Assembly (NCBI GenBank): GCA_932294295.1
Contig: OW028574.1
Location: forward strand, 28,900,145-28,964,144
Source of the DNA: Alitta virens
Taxonomy: Eukaryota; Annelida; Polychaeta; Phyllodocida; Nereididae
Direction: 5' to 3'
DNA: 64,000 bases
The position numbers and the translations under genes are program-made. Under the pieces are notes generated by a model. That model was given only the letters and a program-made list of their open reading frames with translations. It was not told the DNA's origin and made no database searches. Shown here one piece after another: positions 1-8,600 of this stretch (its first letter is position 1; the number at the start of each line of letters is the position of its first letter).

Positions 1-310
1 CATTAATACAGTCCGGGCGCGGACGCTTCAGGGAGCACCAGTATAAGTAAATTAAAGATAGCAAATAACATCACAGATCAAATCAAAAATACTAATTACA
101 ATATCAATATTAGATTTAAATTTTACAAAAATATACACAAATTTATACTGATCATAATATCACAATAAGATTCAAATTAACACAAAAAGATAAGAAAGTT
201 ATACAAATATAATCATTGCCTGGTAATTACAATAAAATATATTGCTTTTAATTAATGAAAGCAATTACATATTTTTGTAATTGTGAATGACAATCAAGAC
301 AATGTCATAT
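1..310. other. AT-rich non-coding start of window with a repeat end
   Basis: The first about 41 bases (ATACAGTCCGGGCGCGGACG and following) match the left end of the minisatellite-bearing repeat that recurs at 903, 5925 and 6801 and, inverted, at 4566-4605. The rest is very AT-rich and I see no gene in it. Confidence 0.6.
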
Positions 311-590
311 TACTGTGTCATCTTTGAACAAACCATGAAATGACAGGTCAAAGAACCCCAATTTAGGCAATTAGGCAATTGACACATGTATTGGGCTTTT
401 GTTGTATTCTCTACACCCATTCTTTGTATCATTCAAAATGCTAATAGCAATTACTGTGTCATCTTTGAACAAACCATGAAATGATAGGTCAAATAACCCC
501 AATTTAGGCAATTAGGCAATTGACATATGTATTGAATTTGCTGTATTCTCTACACCCATTCTTTGTATCATTCAAAATGCTAATAGCAAT
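311..590. repeat. Two-copy tandem duplication, about 140 bp unit
   Basis: Copy 1 is about 311-451 and copy 2 about 452-590. Both run from TACTGTGTCATCTTTGAACA to CATTCAAAATGCTAATAGCA with only a few differences and a small length change. The end of copy 2 and the flank up to about 665 reappear inverted at 4935-5110, so this block is part of the large inverted-repeat structure of this region. Confidence 0.8.
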
Positions 591-710
591 TGACATAACA
601 GTCATGGCAGTTGGCAGAATGAGTAGAAATGAATTGCAATAAAGCTCATCCAAACAATGTATATAAAATGGTCAAAAATATTGACAACACCATTCAAGTC
701 AGGGCCATAC

Positions 711-902
711 ACAGAGCACCTTGCCGCCGCCAGACTACCTGCCTTCTCAGACGCATATCTCGCTTAATATTTGGTCTATTTTCAATCTGAAAATCTGTGT
801 GGAATAAGTATGAACTCGACTATAATTCAATATTTATTTGACGAAAATCGGACTAATATTAGGGGAGCAGCAGCCTTTTAAAGTAGCGCTCAGCCTTACC
901 TG
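711..902 (+). repeat. Dispersed 200-bp module, copy a
   Basis: A block from CAGAGCACCTTGCCGCCGCC through TATCTCGCTTAATATTTGG to GGGGAGCAGCAGCCTTTTAA. The same block recurs directly at 903-1100, 5925-6135 and 6801-7000, and inverted at 4385-4605 and 4606-4736. It has no coding potential and is the left part of the minisatellite-bearing element. Confidence 0.75.
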
Positions 903-1590
903 CATTGATACAGTCCGGGCGCGGACGTCTGCGAGAGCACCACTGTTTGCCTCCGCCAACCTAGCTGCCTTCTTAGATGAATATCTCGCTTAATATTCGG
1001 TCTATTTTCAATCCGAGTCACTATGAATTATACTACAAAACAATCTTTATTTGACGAAAATCGGACTAATATTAGAGGAGCAGCGGCCTTTTAAATTATA
1101 TACGACCCCCTACGCTGATGATGCATGTACTAAAGGTAGAACTCGGCGAGTTACTCGGCAAGTTACTCGGCAAGTTACTCCTACAACTCGGTGAGTTACT
1201 TCTACAACTCGCCGAGTTACTCCTCGCACTCCTGAACATCCCACCGGGTGTAATACGGGTGAAATTAGCGCCGAGTAACTCGCCGAGTTCGAGGAGTAAC
1301 TCGGCGAGTTAGAGGAGTTACTCGCCGAGTGACTCCTGGTACTCGGCGAGTCATGACCGAGTTTTTGAAACTCCTGGAAAATCCGCCGAGTGTGCCGTGC
1401 AGCGCGGCATACTCGGCTATCGGCTCCAAATCTCAGGAGTTGGCTACGAGTCCCAGGAGTTACTCGCCGAGTATCTCCCGAGTGCGAGGAGTAGTCGCAG
1501 AGTTTAGTACGTATTGGGCCCGAGAGGCGTGTTACATAATACTACGAGTTGACTACGAGAAACTCGGCTATGTGGAAACGGGGCTTTACC
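903..1590 (+). mobile_element. Minisatellite-bearing non-autonomous element, copy 1
   Basis: It starts with ATTGATACAGTCCGGGCGCG, carries the common 200-bp module, then an internal minisatellite rich in ACTCGGCGAGT and its variants (about 1138-1560), and ends near CGGCTATGTGGAAACGGGGC. The ends resemble those of copy 3 (6801-7359) and, inverted, copy 2 (3853-4605). No terminal inverted repeat links the two ends, so a cut-and-paste MITE is not obvious. A Helitron-like or other non-autonomous class is possible, and I cannot classify it. The translated leucine- or arginine-rich frames here are by-products of the minisatellite. Confidence 0.6.
1138..1560. repeat. Degenerate minisatellite of self-complementary ACTCGGCGAGT units
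   Basis: Many copies of ACTCGGCGAGTTACT, ACTCGCCGAGTT and GAGGAGTTACTC occur in both senses. The core ACTCG-G-CGAGT is its own reverse complement around one base, so units can pair with themselves and with each other. Related arrays lie at 3961-4050, 4178-4235 and 7020-7260. Confidence 0.75.
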
Positions 1591-1593
1591 CTC

Positions 1594-2588
1594 TGTGAAA
1601 AGTCTACCCCTGGAAAGTATCGATTACTTCATAATCTCTCCTACCCTTATGATATTAATTCATTCAACTATAACATAGACCGCTCATATTCAACTGTTAA
1701 ATACCAATCACTCCATGATGCTATACAACTTATTCACCATCACTCTCCCAATGCCTATCTAGCCAAAAGCGACATAGCAGATGCATTCAGGATAATACCT
1801 GTCAGCCCATCACATTACCACTTACTCGGTTTCCAATTTGATGGAATGTATTATTATGAAAAAATGCTTAGTATGGGGGCTGCACCATCATGCCGCATAT
1901 TTGAGGCTTTCTCCTCAGCCCTTCAATGGATTCTTTAAACAAAATACTGCCTCACATCTACTGTTAAAGTAATAGATGATTTCCTTGTCCAACCAACACA
2001 CGAACGGTGCTTACGAGATCTTAACACCTTCCAGTCATTGTGCCATTACCTTAATGTACCGATAGCACCACATAAAACAGAAGGCCCATCCACTACAATT
2101 ACCTTTTTAGGCGTTGAACTTGACACTCTGGCCATGCAGGCTCGACTACCACCAACTAAGCTTACATTAAACGTTCCCTCACATTAAGAGACTTGAAATC
2201 ACCTATTGGCAAATTACAATTTTCAACAACAGTCATCCCCTGTGGGCGAGCTTTCCTGAAGCTTTCCATGTTTGCTACAAAGCTCCAAAATAGCAATATC
2301 CTCTTCTACACAGACAACATAGCTGTTGTTCACATCTTAAATAATCAAACTTCGAAATGCCCCCTTATCATGCAGATACTGCGCCCACTTGTCTTAGTCC
2401 TTTTGCAGCATAACATCCTTCTTACTGCTCAGCATAATCCAGGCGTAAATAACACATTATGTGATCTTATTTCTCGCCAGGGAGTCACCAAGGAGCTCCT
2501 CAGCAGATATGGGATGTTGCCATCCCCTACGCCGGTTCCACCACACCTAACACCAGCAAACTTCAATCTGAGTTTCACAAGCTGCTAA
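1594..2588 (+). pseudogene. DIRS-like reverse transcriptase / RNase H, decayed and internally deleted
   Basis: Translated pieces match a tyrosine-recombinase retrotransposon polymerase. An RT fingers/palm segment (KYRLLHNLSYP, then AKSDIADAFRIIPV with the first catalytic Asp) reads to about 1936, where a TAA interrupts it. A VIDDFLVQP segment, corresponding to the RT active-site YxDD box with Tyr changed to Ile, follows. After another stop near 2187, an RNase H piece appears (FYTDNIAVVHILN, NPGVNNTLCDLISRQ). The expected stretch between RT thumb and RNase H is missing, so the copy is deleted as well as frame-broken and cannot make an active polymerase. It sits directly upstream of a recombinase frame, the gene order of DIRS elements. 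The truncated 5' side abuts the minisatellite element near 1590. Confidence 0.8.
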
Positions 2589-3472
2589 AAGCCTCCCTCC
2601 AGACTTCCACAGCAGATATTTACCAGAGAAATTGGAATGCATTTCGTTTGTTTCACTCAAACACACTTCATAAGGAACTCCAATTTCCATCATCCCCACA
2701 GGATGTGTGCTTATTTATAACACACCTCCACCAAAAAAGCCTGCAATACCGGACTATCAAGACCTACACGTCCGCCATATCTTTTATTCATAAGCTGCAC
2801 CATCTACCTGATCCTACTACCACTTTCCTTGTGTCGAAAGCCCTGCATGGGGTCCAGAACACAACACCTAGTACCAGATCTAGGCAATTGCTGCCAATCA
2901 CCAAGGACATACTTAGCACCATCATTCAGTCCCTGCAGAAAAGCGACATCACAAGCTATGACTGGCAACTGTGGGCAGCTGTCTACAGCCTAATGTATCA
3001 TGCCTGCCTGAGAGCAGGGGAAGCCGTCCACTCCACAAACAAAACCCAAACACTACAGCTTAACCAAATTGGCCTTTCACCAACCTCTTTGACAATAACC
3101 TTTAATTCCTACAAACATAGTAGACAGCACACCCGTACTCTCATCCTGAAACAAGACCCTGACCATACATGCTGCCCCATTGCCCATCTTTCCAGTTACC
3201 TAGCCATCCGGGGAAAATCCAAAGGACCACTGTTCCTTTTCCAAGACAAAATCCCTGTTGATCGAGACACATTCAGTCGTGTGTTGAAAGCCACAATACA
3301 ACGGGCTGGTCTCAATTCTGCCCAATACAACAAGCACTCCTTTCGTATTGGACGAGCTACCCAGCTCGCACAAGACCAGCACACTGACAACACCATCTGC
3401 ACAGCTAGCCGTTGGCGTATCAGTGCCTATCTTCAGTACATCCGGCCCCGGCATCACATCCTCCCTCAGTGA
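2582..3472 (+). CDS. DIRS-like tyrosine recombinase (relic element)
   Basis: A long frame open from about 2582 to a TGA at 3470-3472. The N-terminal part (IYQRNWNAFRLF, TIKTYTSAISFIHKLH) is the helical core-binding domain of tyrosine recombinases. The catalytic domain shows the first Arg in ACLRAGEAV, the His and second Arg in KHSFRIGRAT, the Trp in ASRWRI and the nucleophile Tyr in YLQYIRP, so the R-H-R-Y set is visible. The protein would act on a circular DNA copy during integration of the retroelement. There is no convincing ATG near the true start; the first Met-like position is internal. Because the adjacent RT is broken, this is probably a remnant whose frame has survived by chance or youth. 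Confidence 0.8.
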   Translation: MLKASLQTSTADIYQRNWNAFRLFHSNTLHKELQFPSSPQDVCLFITHLHQKSLQYRTIKTYTSAISFIHKLHHLPDPTTTFLVSKALHGVQNTTPSTRSRQLLPITKDILSTIIQSLQKSDITSYDWQLWAAVYSLMYHACLRAGEAVHSTNKTQTLQLNQIGLSPTSLTITFNSYKHSRQHTRTLILKQDPDHTCCPIAHLSSYLAIRGKSKGPLFLFQDKIPVDRDTFSRVLKATIQRAGLNSAQYNKHSFRIGRATQLAQDQHTDNTICTASRWRISAYLQYIRPRHHILPQ

Positions 3473-3830
3473 CCACTCCGGCCATGCCCGGTGGCACACC
3501 CAGCATATCCATTTCCCACTTGTCACTCCGGCCATGCCAGGTGACACAGCCATCCATACGTTCCATTCTTCCCAATTGTTCTCCGGGTGCCAGGTGATAC
3601 CTTGGCCATGTCACCAATATGTCCACTTGTCACTCCGGCCATGCCAGGTGACACATTCACCATATCTCCATTCTTCCACTTGTCCTTCTGGCCATGCCAG
3701 GTGGCACATCCAGCAATATGTCCTTTCTCTCCTTTATTCTACCACTGCTCCTTCTGGCCACACCAGAGGGCACCATCTTTATCTAAGCCCATTTGGGGTG
3801 TCATTCCGGCCATGCCAGATGATTGCCAGC
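3468..3830. repeat. Irregular tandem repeat after the recombinase frame
   Basis: At least six copies of a unit centred on CACTCCGGCCATGCCAGGTG begin near 3471, 3524, 3634, 3683, 3750 and 3803, with uneven spacing of about 50-110 bp and growing divergence to the right. It lies where the 3' terminal region of the DIRS element should be. The overlapping frames in this stretch are repeat artefacts. Confidence 0.7.
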
Positions 3831-3960
3831 TTCGAATGGTGCGATCAGAGACTTAAGCCCCCCTCATACATAGCCGGTTTTGCCGTAGTGAAGCCGTAGT
3901 ATGACGTAACGGTTACGCCATGGATTCTCGGCTTCAAGCCGACGGCAAGCTGACGGCAAA

Positions 3961-4050
3961 CCGGCGATACTCGGCGATACTCGGCGATACTCGGCAATAC
4001 TCGGCGATACTCGGCGATACTCGGCGATACTCGGCGATACTCGGCGATAC
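3961..4050. repeat. Perfect-period 10-bp minisatellite (TCGGCGATAC)n
   Basis: Nine contiguous units of exactly 10 bp, TCGGCGATAC or a one-base variant (one unit has CAATAC, and the first begins with C). The array is much more homogeneous than the neighbouring ACTCGGCGAGT array, so it is likely a recent expansion. Confidence 0.9.
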
Positions 4051-4177
4051 TCGTCGAGTCTCTCCTGGGACTCGAGCCCAAACCAGGATTCTCGGGCCCG
4101 GTAGGCGGAAATTCAATGTTTGCATTGAATTCCTGTGGCAAAATCGCAGGTGTCCAAAAGTAAACAATAAACCCTCG

Positions 4178-4235
4178 ATGTCGTCGAGTCACCCCTGGAG
4201 GCCGTCGAGTCACCCCTGGAGGCCGTCGAGTCACT
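4178..4235. repeat. 21-bp minisatellite (GTCGAGTCACCCCTGGAGGCC)
   Basis: About two and a half units of a 21-bp motif starting GTCGAGTCACCCCTGGAGG, ending in GTCGAGTCACTCGACGAC, which is itself nearly self-complementary. Confidence 0.8.
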
Positions 4236-4605
4236 CGACGACTTGGATGGGTTTCCCGTCGCTAATTTTAGGCGTAGTGAACACGACGGCTTGTTCAGGG
4301 CTAGTAGGAGTAACTGACGAGTAGTAGGAGTAACTCGACGGCTTCCAGGAGTAACACGCCGAGTTGTAGGAGTAACTCGCCTACTGTCCTGGAGAAGGGT
4401 TGTATATACTTTAAAAGGCTGCTGCTCCCCTAATATTAGTCCGATTTTCGTCAAATAAGACTGAATTATAGTCTAGTTCATAATGATTCCATACATGTTT
4501 TCGATCGTAAATAGACCAAATATTAAGCGAGATATTCGACTGAGAAGGCAGGGAGGCGGCAAACACTAGTGCTCCCTGAAGCGTCCGTGCCCGGACTGTA
4601 TTAAT

Positions 4606-4736
4606 GCAGAAAGCTGAGCACTACTTTAAAAAGCTGCTGCTCCCTTAATATTAGTCCGATTTTCGTCAAATAAATACTGAATTGCAGTATAGTTCATACT
4701 GAATCCATACATGTTTTAATATTAAGCGAGATATAC
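4606..4736 (-). repeat. Dispersed 200-bp module, inverted and truncated copy
   Basis: GCAGAAAGCTGAGC through GGCTGCTGCTCCC-type sequence to TTAATATTAAGCGAGATATA is the reverse complement of the module at 711-905. Together with 4385-4605 it reproduces, in inverted order, the tandem pair at 711-1100. Confidence 0.7.
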
Positions 4737-4739
4737 TAT

Positions 4740-6480
4740 ATTATATAATAAGCAAATAAATCTCTCTGTCTCTCTAAACTAAATATCTACATTTTTGCCC
4801 AGTATACCTTATTAATTTTCCTCACCTTATCTATTATATACTGCCATGATGCAAGATGTACAAAGGGTGCTGGACTGATGTTTTTCTCTTTTGGCATTTT
4901 TAAAGTGTACAATCAAATAGTTTTGACCATCATATATACAATGTTTGGATGAGCTTTATTGCAATTCATTTCTACTCATTCTGCCAACTGGCCAATGGGA
5001 AGGACTTTTCCTTGGGTTTTGTAAAAGTAAATTAACCTATATATGTAATAGCAATCTGCCGTGACCGTTATGTCAATTGCTATTAGCATTTTGAATGTTA
5101 CAAAGAATGGAGTAAATCATGCTTTTTCATCATTGATAACAAGCTTTAATTGAAATTCTGAATTGCAACTGATTCCTGTTTATTATGCATATTAAAGAGG
5201 GAGACTGTCTATAATTTGTTTTGATCATGGAACATCCATGCAATATAAATTTTAATTCCAGTTGGATTATTTTCAGAAACAACAACAAGAACGAAATATT
5301 AATAATTTATATAAAATGAAATAAATATCTAAAATGATTACTCTAACTAGAGTATATCTATCTATAGATAGTTTCTATCATTGTTTTATTTTCATTTTTT
5401 TTGATTATGATTCAATGAATTATTGATAGTAACGTATTGTTAGGTGAAGATCTTATAACTATCTGTCTATCTACATATCTACATATCTATATTCTATGAG
5501 GTATTACTAACTTTATTAACAAGAATATTCTTGTTTGTGCCTAGTATACTCCATTAATTTTCCCCTTTAACTATTATATACATTTTACACATTTCCCTGA
5601 ACAATTCAGTCTTTATCTGACGAAAATCGGACTAATATTAGGAGAGCAACAGCCTTTTAAAGTATATACAACCCTCCCCCCCCCCCCCCCCCTCCCTGCC
5701 TTGGCCTATTCCTTGGCCTTAATTTAAGAAACAGCTCTAATTTTGGCTTGGCCTTCTCACCTGACTTTCTTTAACTTAAAGACGTTAATCTTTAACTCAC
5801 CTGAAGATGTTTGACAGTGCAAAACTTCAACTTGCAATTACTTGGCTTCTATACATGATAGAACAATGCGGTCTTTTTCTAATTAGTTCATTTGCAACAT
5901 TCTTAACATCTATAGACTGTATTGATACAGTCAAGGCGCGGACGTTTGCGGGAGCACCACTGTTTGCCTCCGCCAACCTAGCTGCCTTCTCATACAAATA
6001 TCTCACTTAATATTTGGTCTATTTTCGATCCAAAAATACGTATGGAATCCGTATGAACTATACTACAATTCAGTCTTTATTTGACAAAAATCGGACTAAT
6101 ATTAGGGGAGCAGCAGCCTTTTAAAGTATATAAAACAATCAATAAAAAATGAAAATAAAACAATGATAACATTGTAAGACATGAGCTATCATAACATAAG
6201 TAATTCAATTCACTTAGCCAAATGTAAAGAAGTCTTTCACCAAGGTTAATTGTCATTAGTCAATTGCAATTAACCTGGATTACAGGCTTAATGTCATGTT
6301 CTATTCAATTCAAAATAAAAAGAAGCCACTTTGAACATCACACATATCTGAGTGTCAATTGTCATTTAGTATAACGGTCATAATGAATTGTATATAGTCC
6401 GATTTTCGGCAAACAAATGTATATAATAGATAAGGTGAGGAAAATTAATGGAGTATACTAGGCAAAAACAAGAATACTCT
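4740..6480. repeat. AT-rich region with further inverted and direct repeat copies
   Basis: There is no gene here. 4935-5110 is the inverted copy of about 540-665 (shared CAATTGCTATTAGCATTTTGAA and GGATGAGCTTTATTGCAATT). 4770-4850, 5500-5590 and, inverted, 6410-6480 share CTAGTATACTCCATTAATTTTCC. 5600-5670 and 5925-6135 are direct copies of the 200-bp module. A 17-base poly-C run starts near 5676. The arrangement reads as repeated nested insertion of one family in both directions. Confidence 0.65.
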
Positions 6481-6509
6481 TGTAAAAAACATTAATCGCT
6501 GTTCTTTAA

Positions 6510-6640
6510 TGTAGATAGTTAGATAGTTAGATATGTAGATATGTAGATATGTAGATATGTAGATATGTAGATAGATAGATAGATAGATATGTAGATAGAT
6601 ATGTAGATATGTAGATATGTAGATATGTTGATAGATAGTT
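6510..6640. repeat. (GTAGATAT)n / (GATA)n microsatellite
   Basis: A run of TAGATATG and GATA units, with a related shorter tract near 5345-5500 in the opposite sense (TATCTATCTACATATC). Confidence 0.9.
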
Positions 6641-6800
6641 TAGAGAGACAGATAGATTTATATGCTTATTATATAATATCGAATATCCCGCCTAATATTT
6701 GGTTTAATTTCGATCCGAAAACACGTATGGAATCAGTATGAACTATAATACAATCCAGTATTTTTTGACAAAAATCGGACTAATATTAAATTGAGGGAGC

Positions 6801-7359
6801 ATTGATACAGTCCGGGCGCGAACGTGTGCAGGAGCACCACTGTTTGCCTCCACCAACCTAGCTGCCTTCTCAGACAAATAACTCGCTTAATATTTGGTAT
6901 ATTTTCGATCCGAAAACACGTATGGAATCATCACTATACTACAATTCAGTGCTATTTGACGAGAATCGGACTTATATTAGGGGAGCAGCAGCCTTTTAAA
7001 GTATATACAACCCCTACGCTGACGCTGGTAGCAGTCGGCGAGTTGCTCCTACAACTCGGCGGATTACTCCTGGAAGCCGTCAAGTTACTCCTACTACCCG
7101 TCGGCTTACTTCTAATGACCCGTAGAACCCTCCGAGTGACCCGTAGAACCCGTCGAGTGATCCGTAGAACCCGCCGAGTCACCCGCCGAGTCACTCGTAG
7201 AACCCGCCGAGTCACCCGTAAAACCCGCCGAGTCACCCGTAGAACCCTTTTTGCCGCCAGAATGCGTCGCCAACCCGGCGAAAAAAGCTGTTGCATAACC
7301 GTTACGTCATACTACGGCTTCACTACGGCAAAACCGGCTATGTGAGAGGGGGGCTTTAA
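6801..7359 (+). mobile_element. Minisatellite-bearing non-autonomous element, copy 3
   Basis: It starts ATTGATACAGTCCGGGCGCG, contains the 200-bp module, then an array of GTAGAACCCGCCGAGTCACC-type units at about 7020-7260, and ends with AACCGTTACGTCATACTACG ... GGCTATGTGAGAGGGGGGCT. It is the most complete copy in the window at about 560 bp and defines both ends of the family. The Arg-Arg-Val-Thr frames seen here on both strands are translations of the repeat. Confidence 0.65.
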
Positions 7360-7694
7360 TCTATCCTCATGTTTTGTAGCATTACTATATGCCAATTGCT
7401 TACATTCTTTACATGTCATGTATAGCTCGCTAATGTTTATACAAATGTTTATAACTCCAATCTAAATCCATTATTTTGCTTGTATAACTCTTGTAGATTA
7501 TGTTCTCATCATTTATCTGGATTGTTGTAGTTAATACCTAGTCTTCACTAGTCCTACATTTATGTTACATAGTATTACTCTTAAAGTAAATCTCTATTGG
7601 GATTATATATTTTAAATCAAATACTCATGTTCAAACATCTACCATTTTGTAAATGCTTGCAACTTTAATAAAATATCAAATCCCACATTTGTCT
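7360..7694. other. Non-coding spacer downstream of the NACHT-WD gene
   Basis: AT-rich, with no open frame of interest. It lies 3' of the minus-strand gene. Confidence 0.6.
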
Positions 7695-8600
7695 TTATTG
7701 CTTGTTGGCAAAAACATTACAATTGCTCTTTAGGTCAAACATCATAGTTCTTGACAGGATATTTCCTCTTGAGAGCAGAATGATGAGTTTGTCGTCATGA
7801 GAACTGAACTCCATTTTCTTCACAGTTCCTGTGACCTTGGTTTCTAAGAGAAGGTCACACTTGGTTGCCACACAATGGATTTTGAGCACTTGGTCACTTC
7901 CCAAAGAGGCAATATAAGCCGCACCAGGGGAAAGGCACATCTGTGTGATCTACAAGAAATGTGTTTAGAGATAAGAAAAAAGGTTGAGTGATTCACACTG
8001 TGATAAATACCAATTCTATCATATGCAGAAATCTATTTCCACATTGGTTTAACTATAAAATGCACTAATTGCTATTTGACAAACTTTCAATTGATATTTG
8101 CTCTTACTTATAAAAGTCAATCTCTCAACCTCGCACATATATGTATTGCATTATTGTCAATATTAAAACTATTTATAGCAATCGTACTACGTTCTAATTT
8201 AAATAGGCCTATTATTTATGTTTGCCACGTTTCCTGGACCTGGAGTAATATTTTATAAACTAAACCAGTTGGGCTCTTGCACTGGAATTTTTCTATTGAC
8301 TGAGACCAACCCATCAGTAAAGCTTTTGAATTTGCATGATTGGGTGTACATTTGTGTTAGATACAAATCATACCCATATTTTATACTCACAGGGTTGGCA
8401 TGATGAGGTCTTGCTGTCAGCAAGGACTTTTGCACACTTCGGCCCATTGTGGTTTCATAGACCATGAGCCAGCCATCATCAGATGCTGTTGCTAGGACGC
8501 CATCATCCTGGGAGATGGAGAGACTCCTGATGATGCCATGACACTTTTTGTGCAACTCGTTCTCACCTTCGATCCAGTAAGGTCTGTACATCATTGGGAT
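7695..8600 (-). CDS. NACHT-WD gene, last two exons (WD40 repeats, C-terminus)
   Basis: Exon 13 (8391-8600; acceptor CGCCTTGCAG, donor GTGAGT) reads IPMMYRPYWIEGENELHKKC, then HGIIRSLSISQDDGVLATAS and DDGWLMVYETT, a clear WD40 blade. Exon 14 (7695-7949; acceptor TTTCTTGTAG) reads ITQMCLSPGAAYIASLGSDQ, then VLKIHCVATK, and ends NKQ-stop. Both junction phases are 0. The stop codon TAA lies inside CAATAAAG, so the only canonical AATAAA I see near the end overlaps the stop codon. Either the 3' UTR is very short or another polyadenylation signal is used. Confidence 0.75.

Larger units (their letters stand above)
3853..4605 (-). mobile_element. Minisatellite-bearing non-autonomous element, copy 2 (inverted)
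   Basis: This is the reverse-orientation relative of copies 1 and 3. The segment TTAAGCCCCCCTCATACATA through the TAGCCGGTTTTGCCGTAGTG block matches, inverted, the right end of copy 3 at 7285-7359. The block 4385-4605 is the inverted 200-bp module ending in CCCGGACTGTATTAATG. Between them are two clean minisatellite arrays. With copy 1 it flanks the DIRS relic as an inverted pair. Confidence 0.65.

Noticed and set aside
3348..3899. 183-codon frame overlapping the end of the DIRS recombinase
   Set aside because: It lies over a tandem repeat and in another frame of a real recombinase; no domain is visible.
6824..7345. Long Arg/Thr/Val-repeat frames on both strands, and the Leu-rich frame at 1118-1312
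   Set aside because: They are translations of the GTAGAACCC.. and ACTCGGCGAG.. minisatellites and are open on both strands for that reason.
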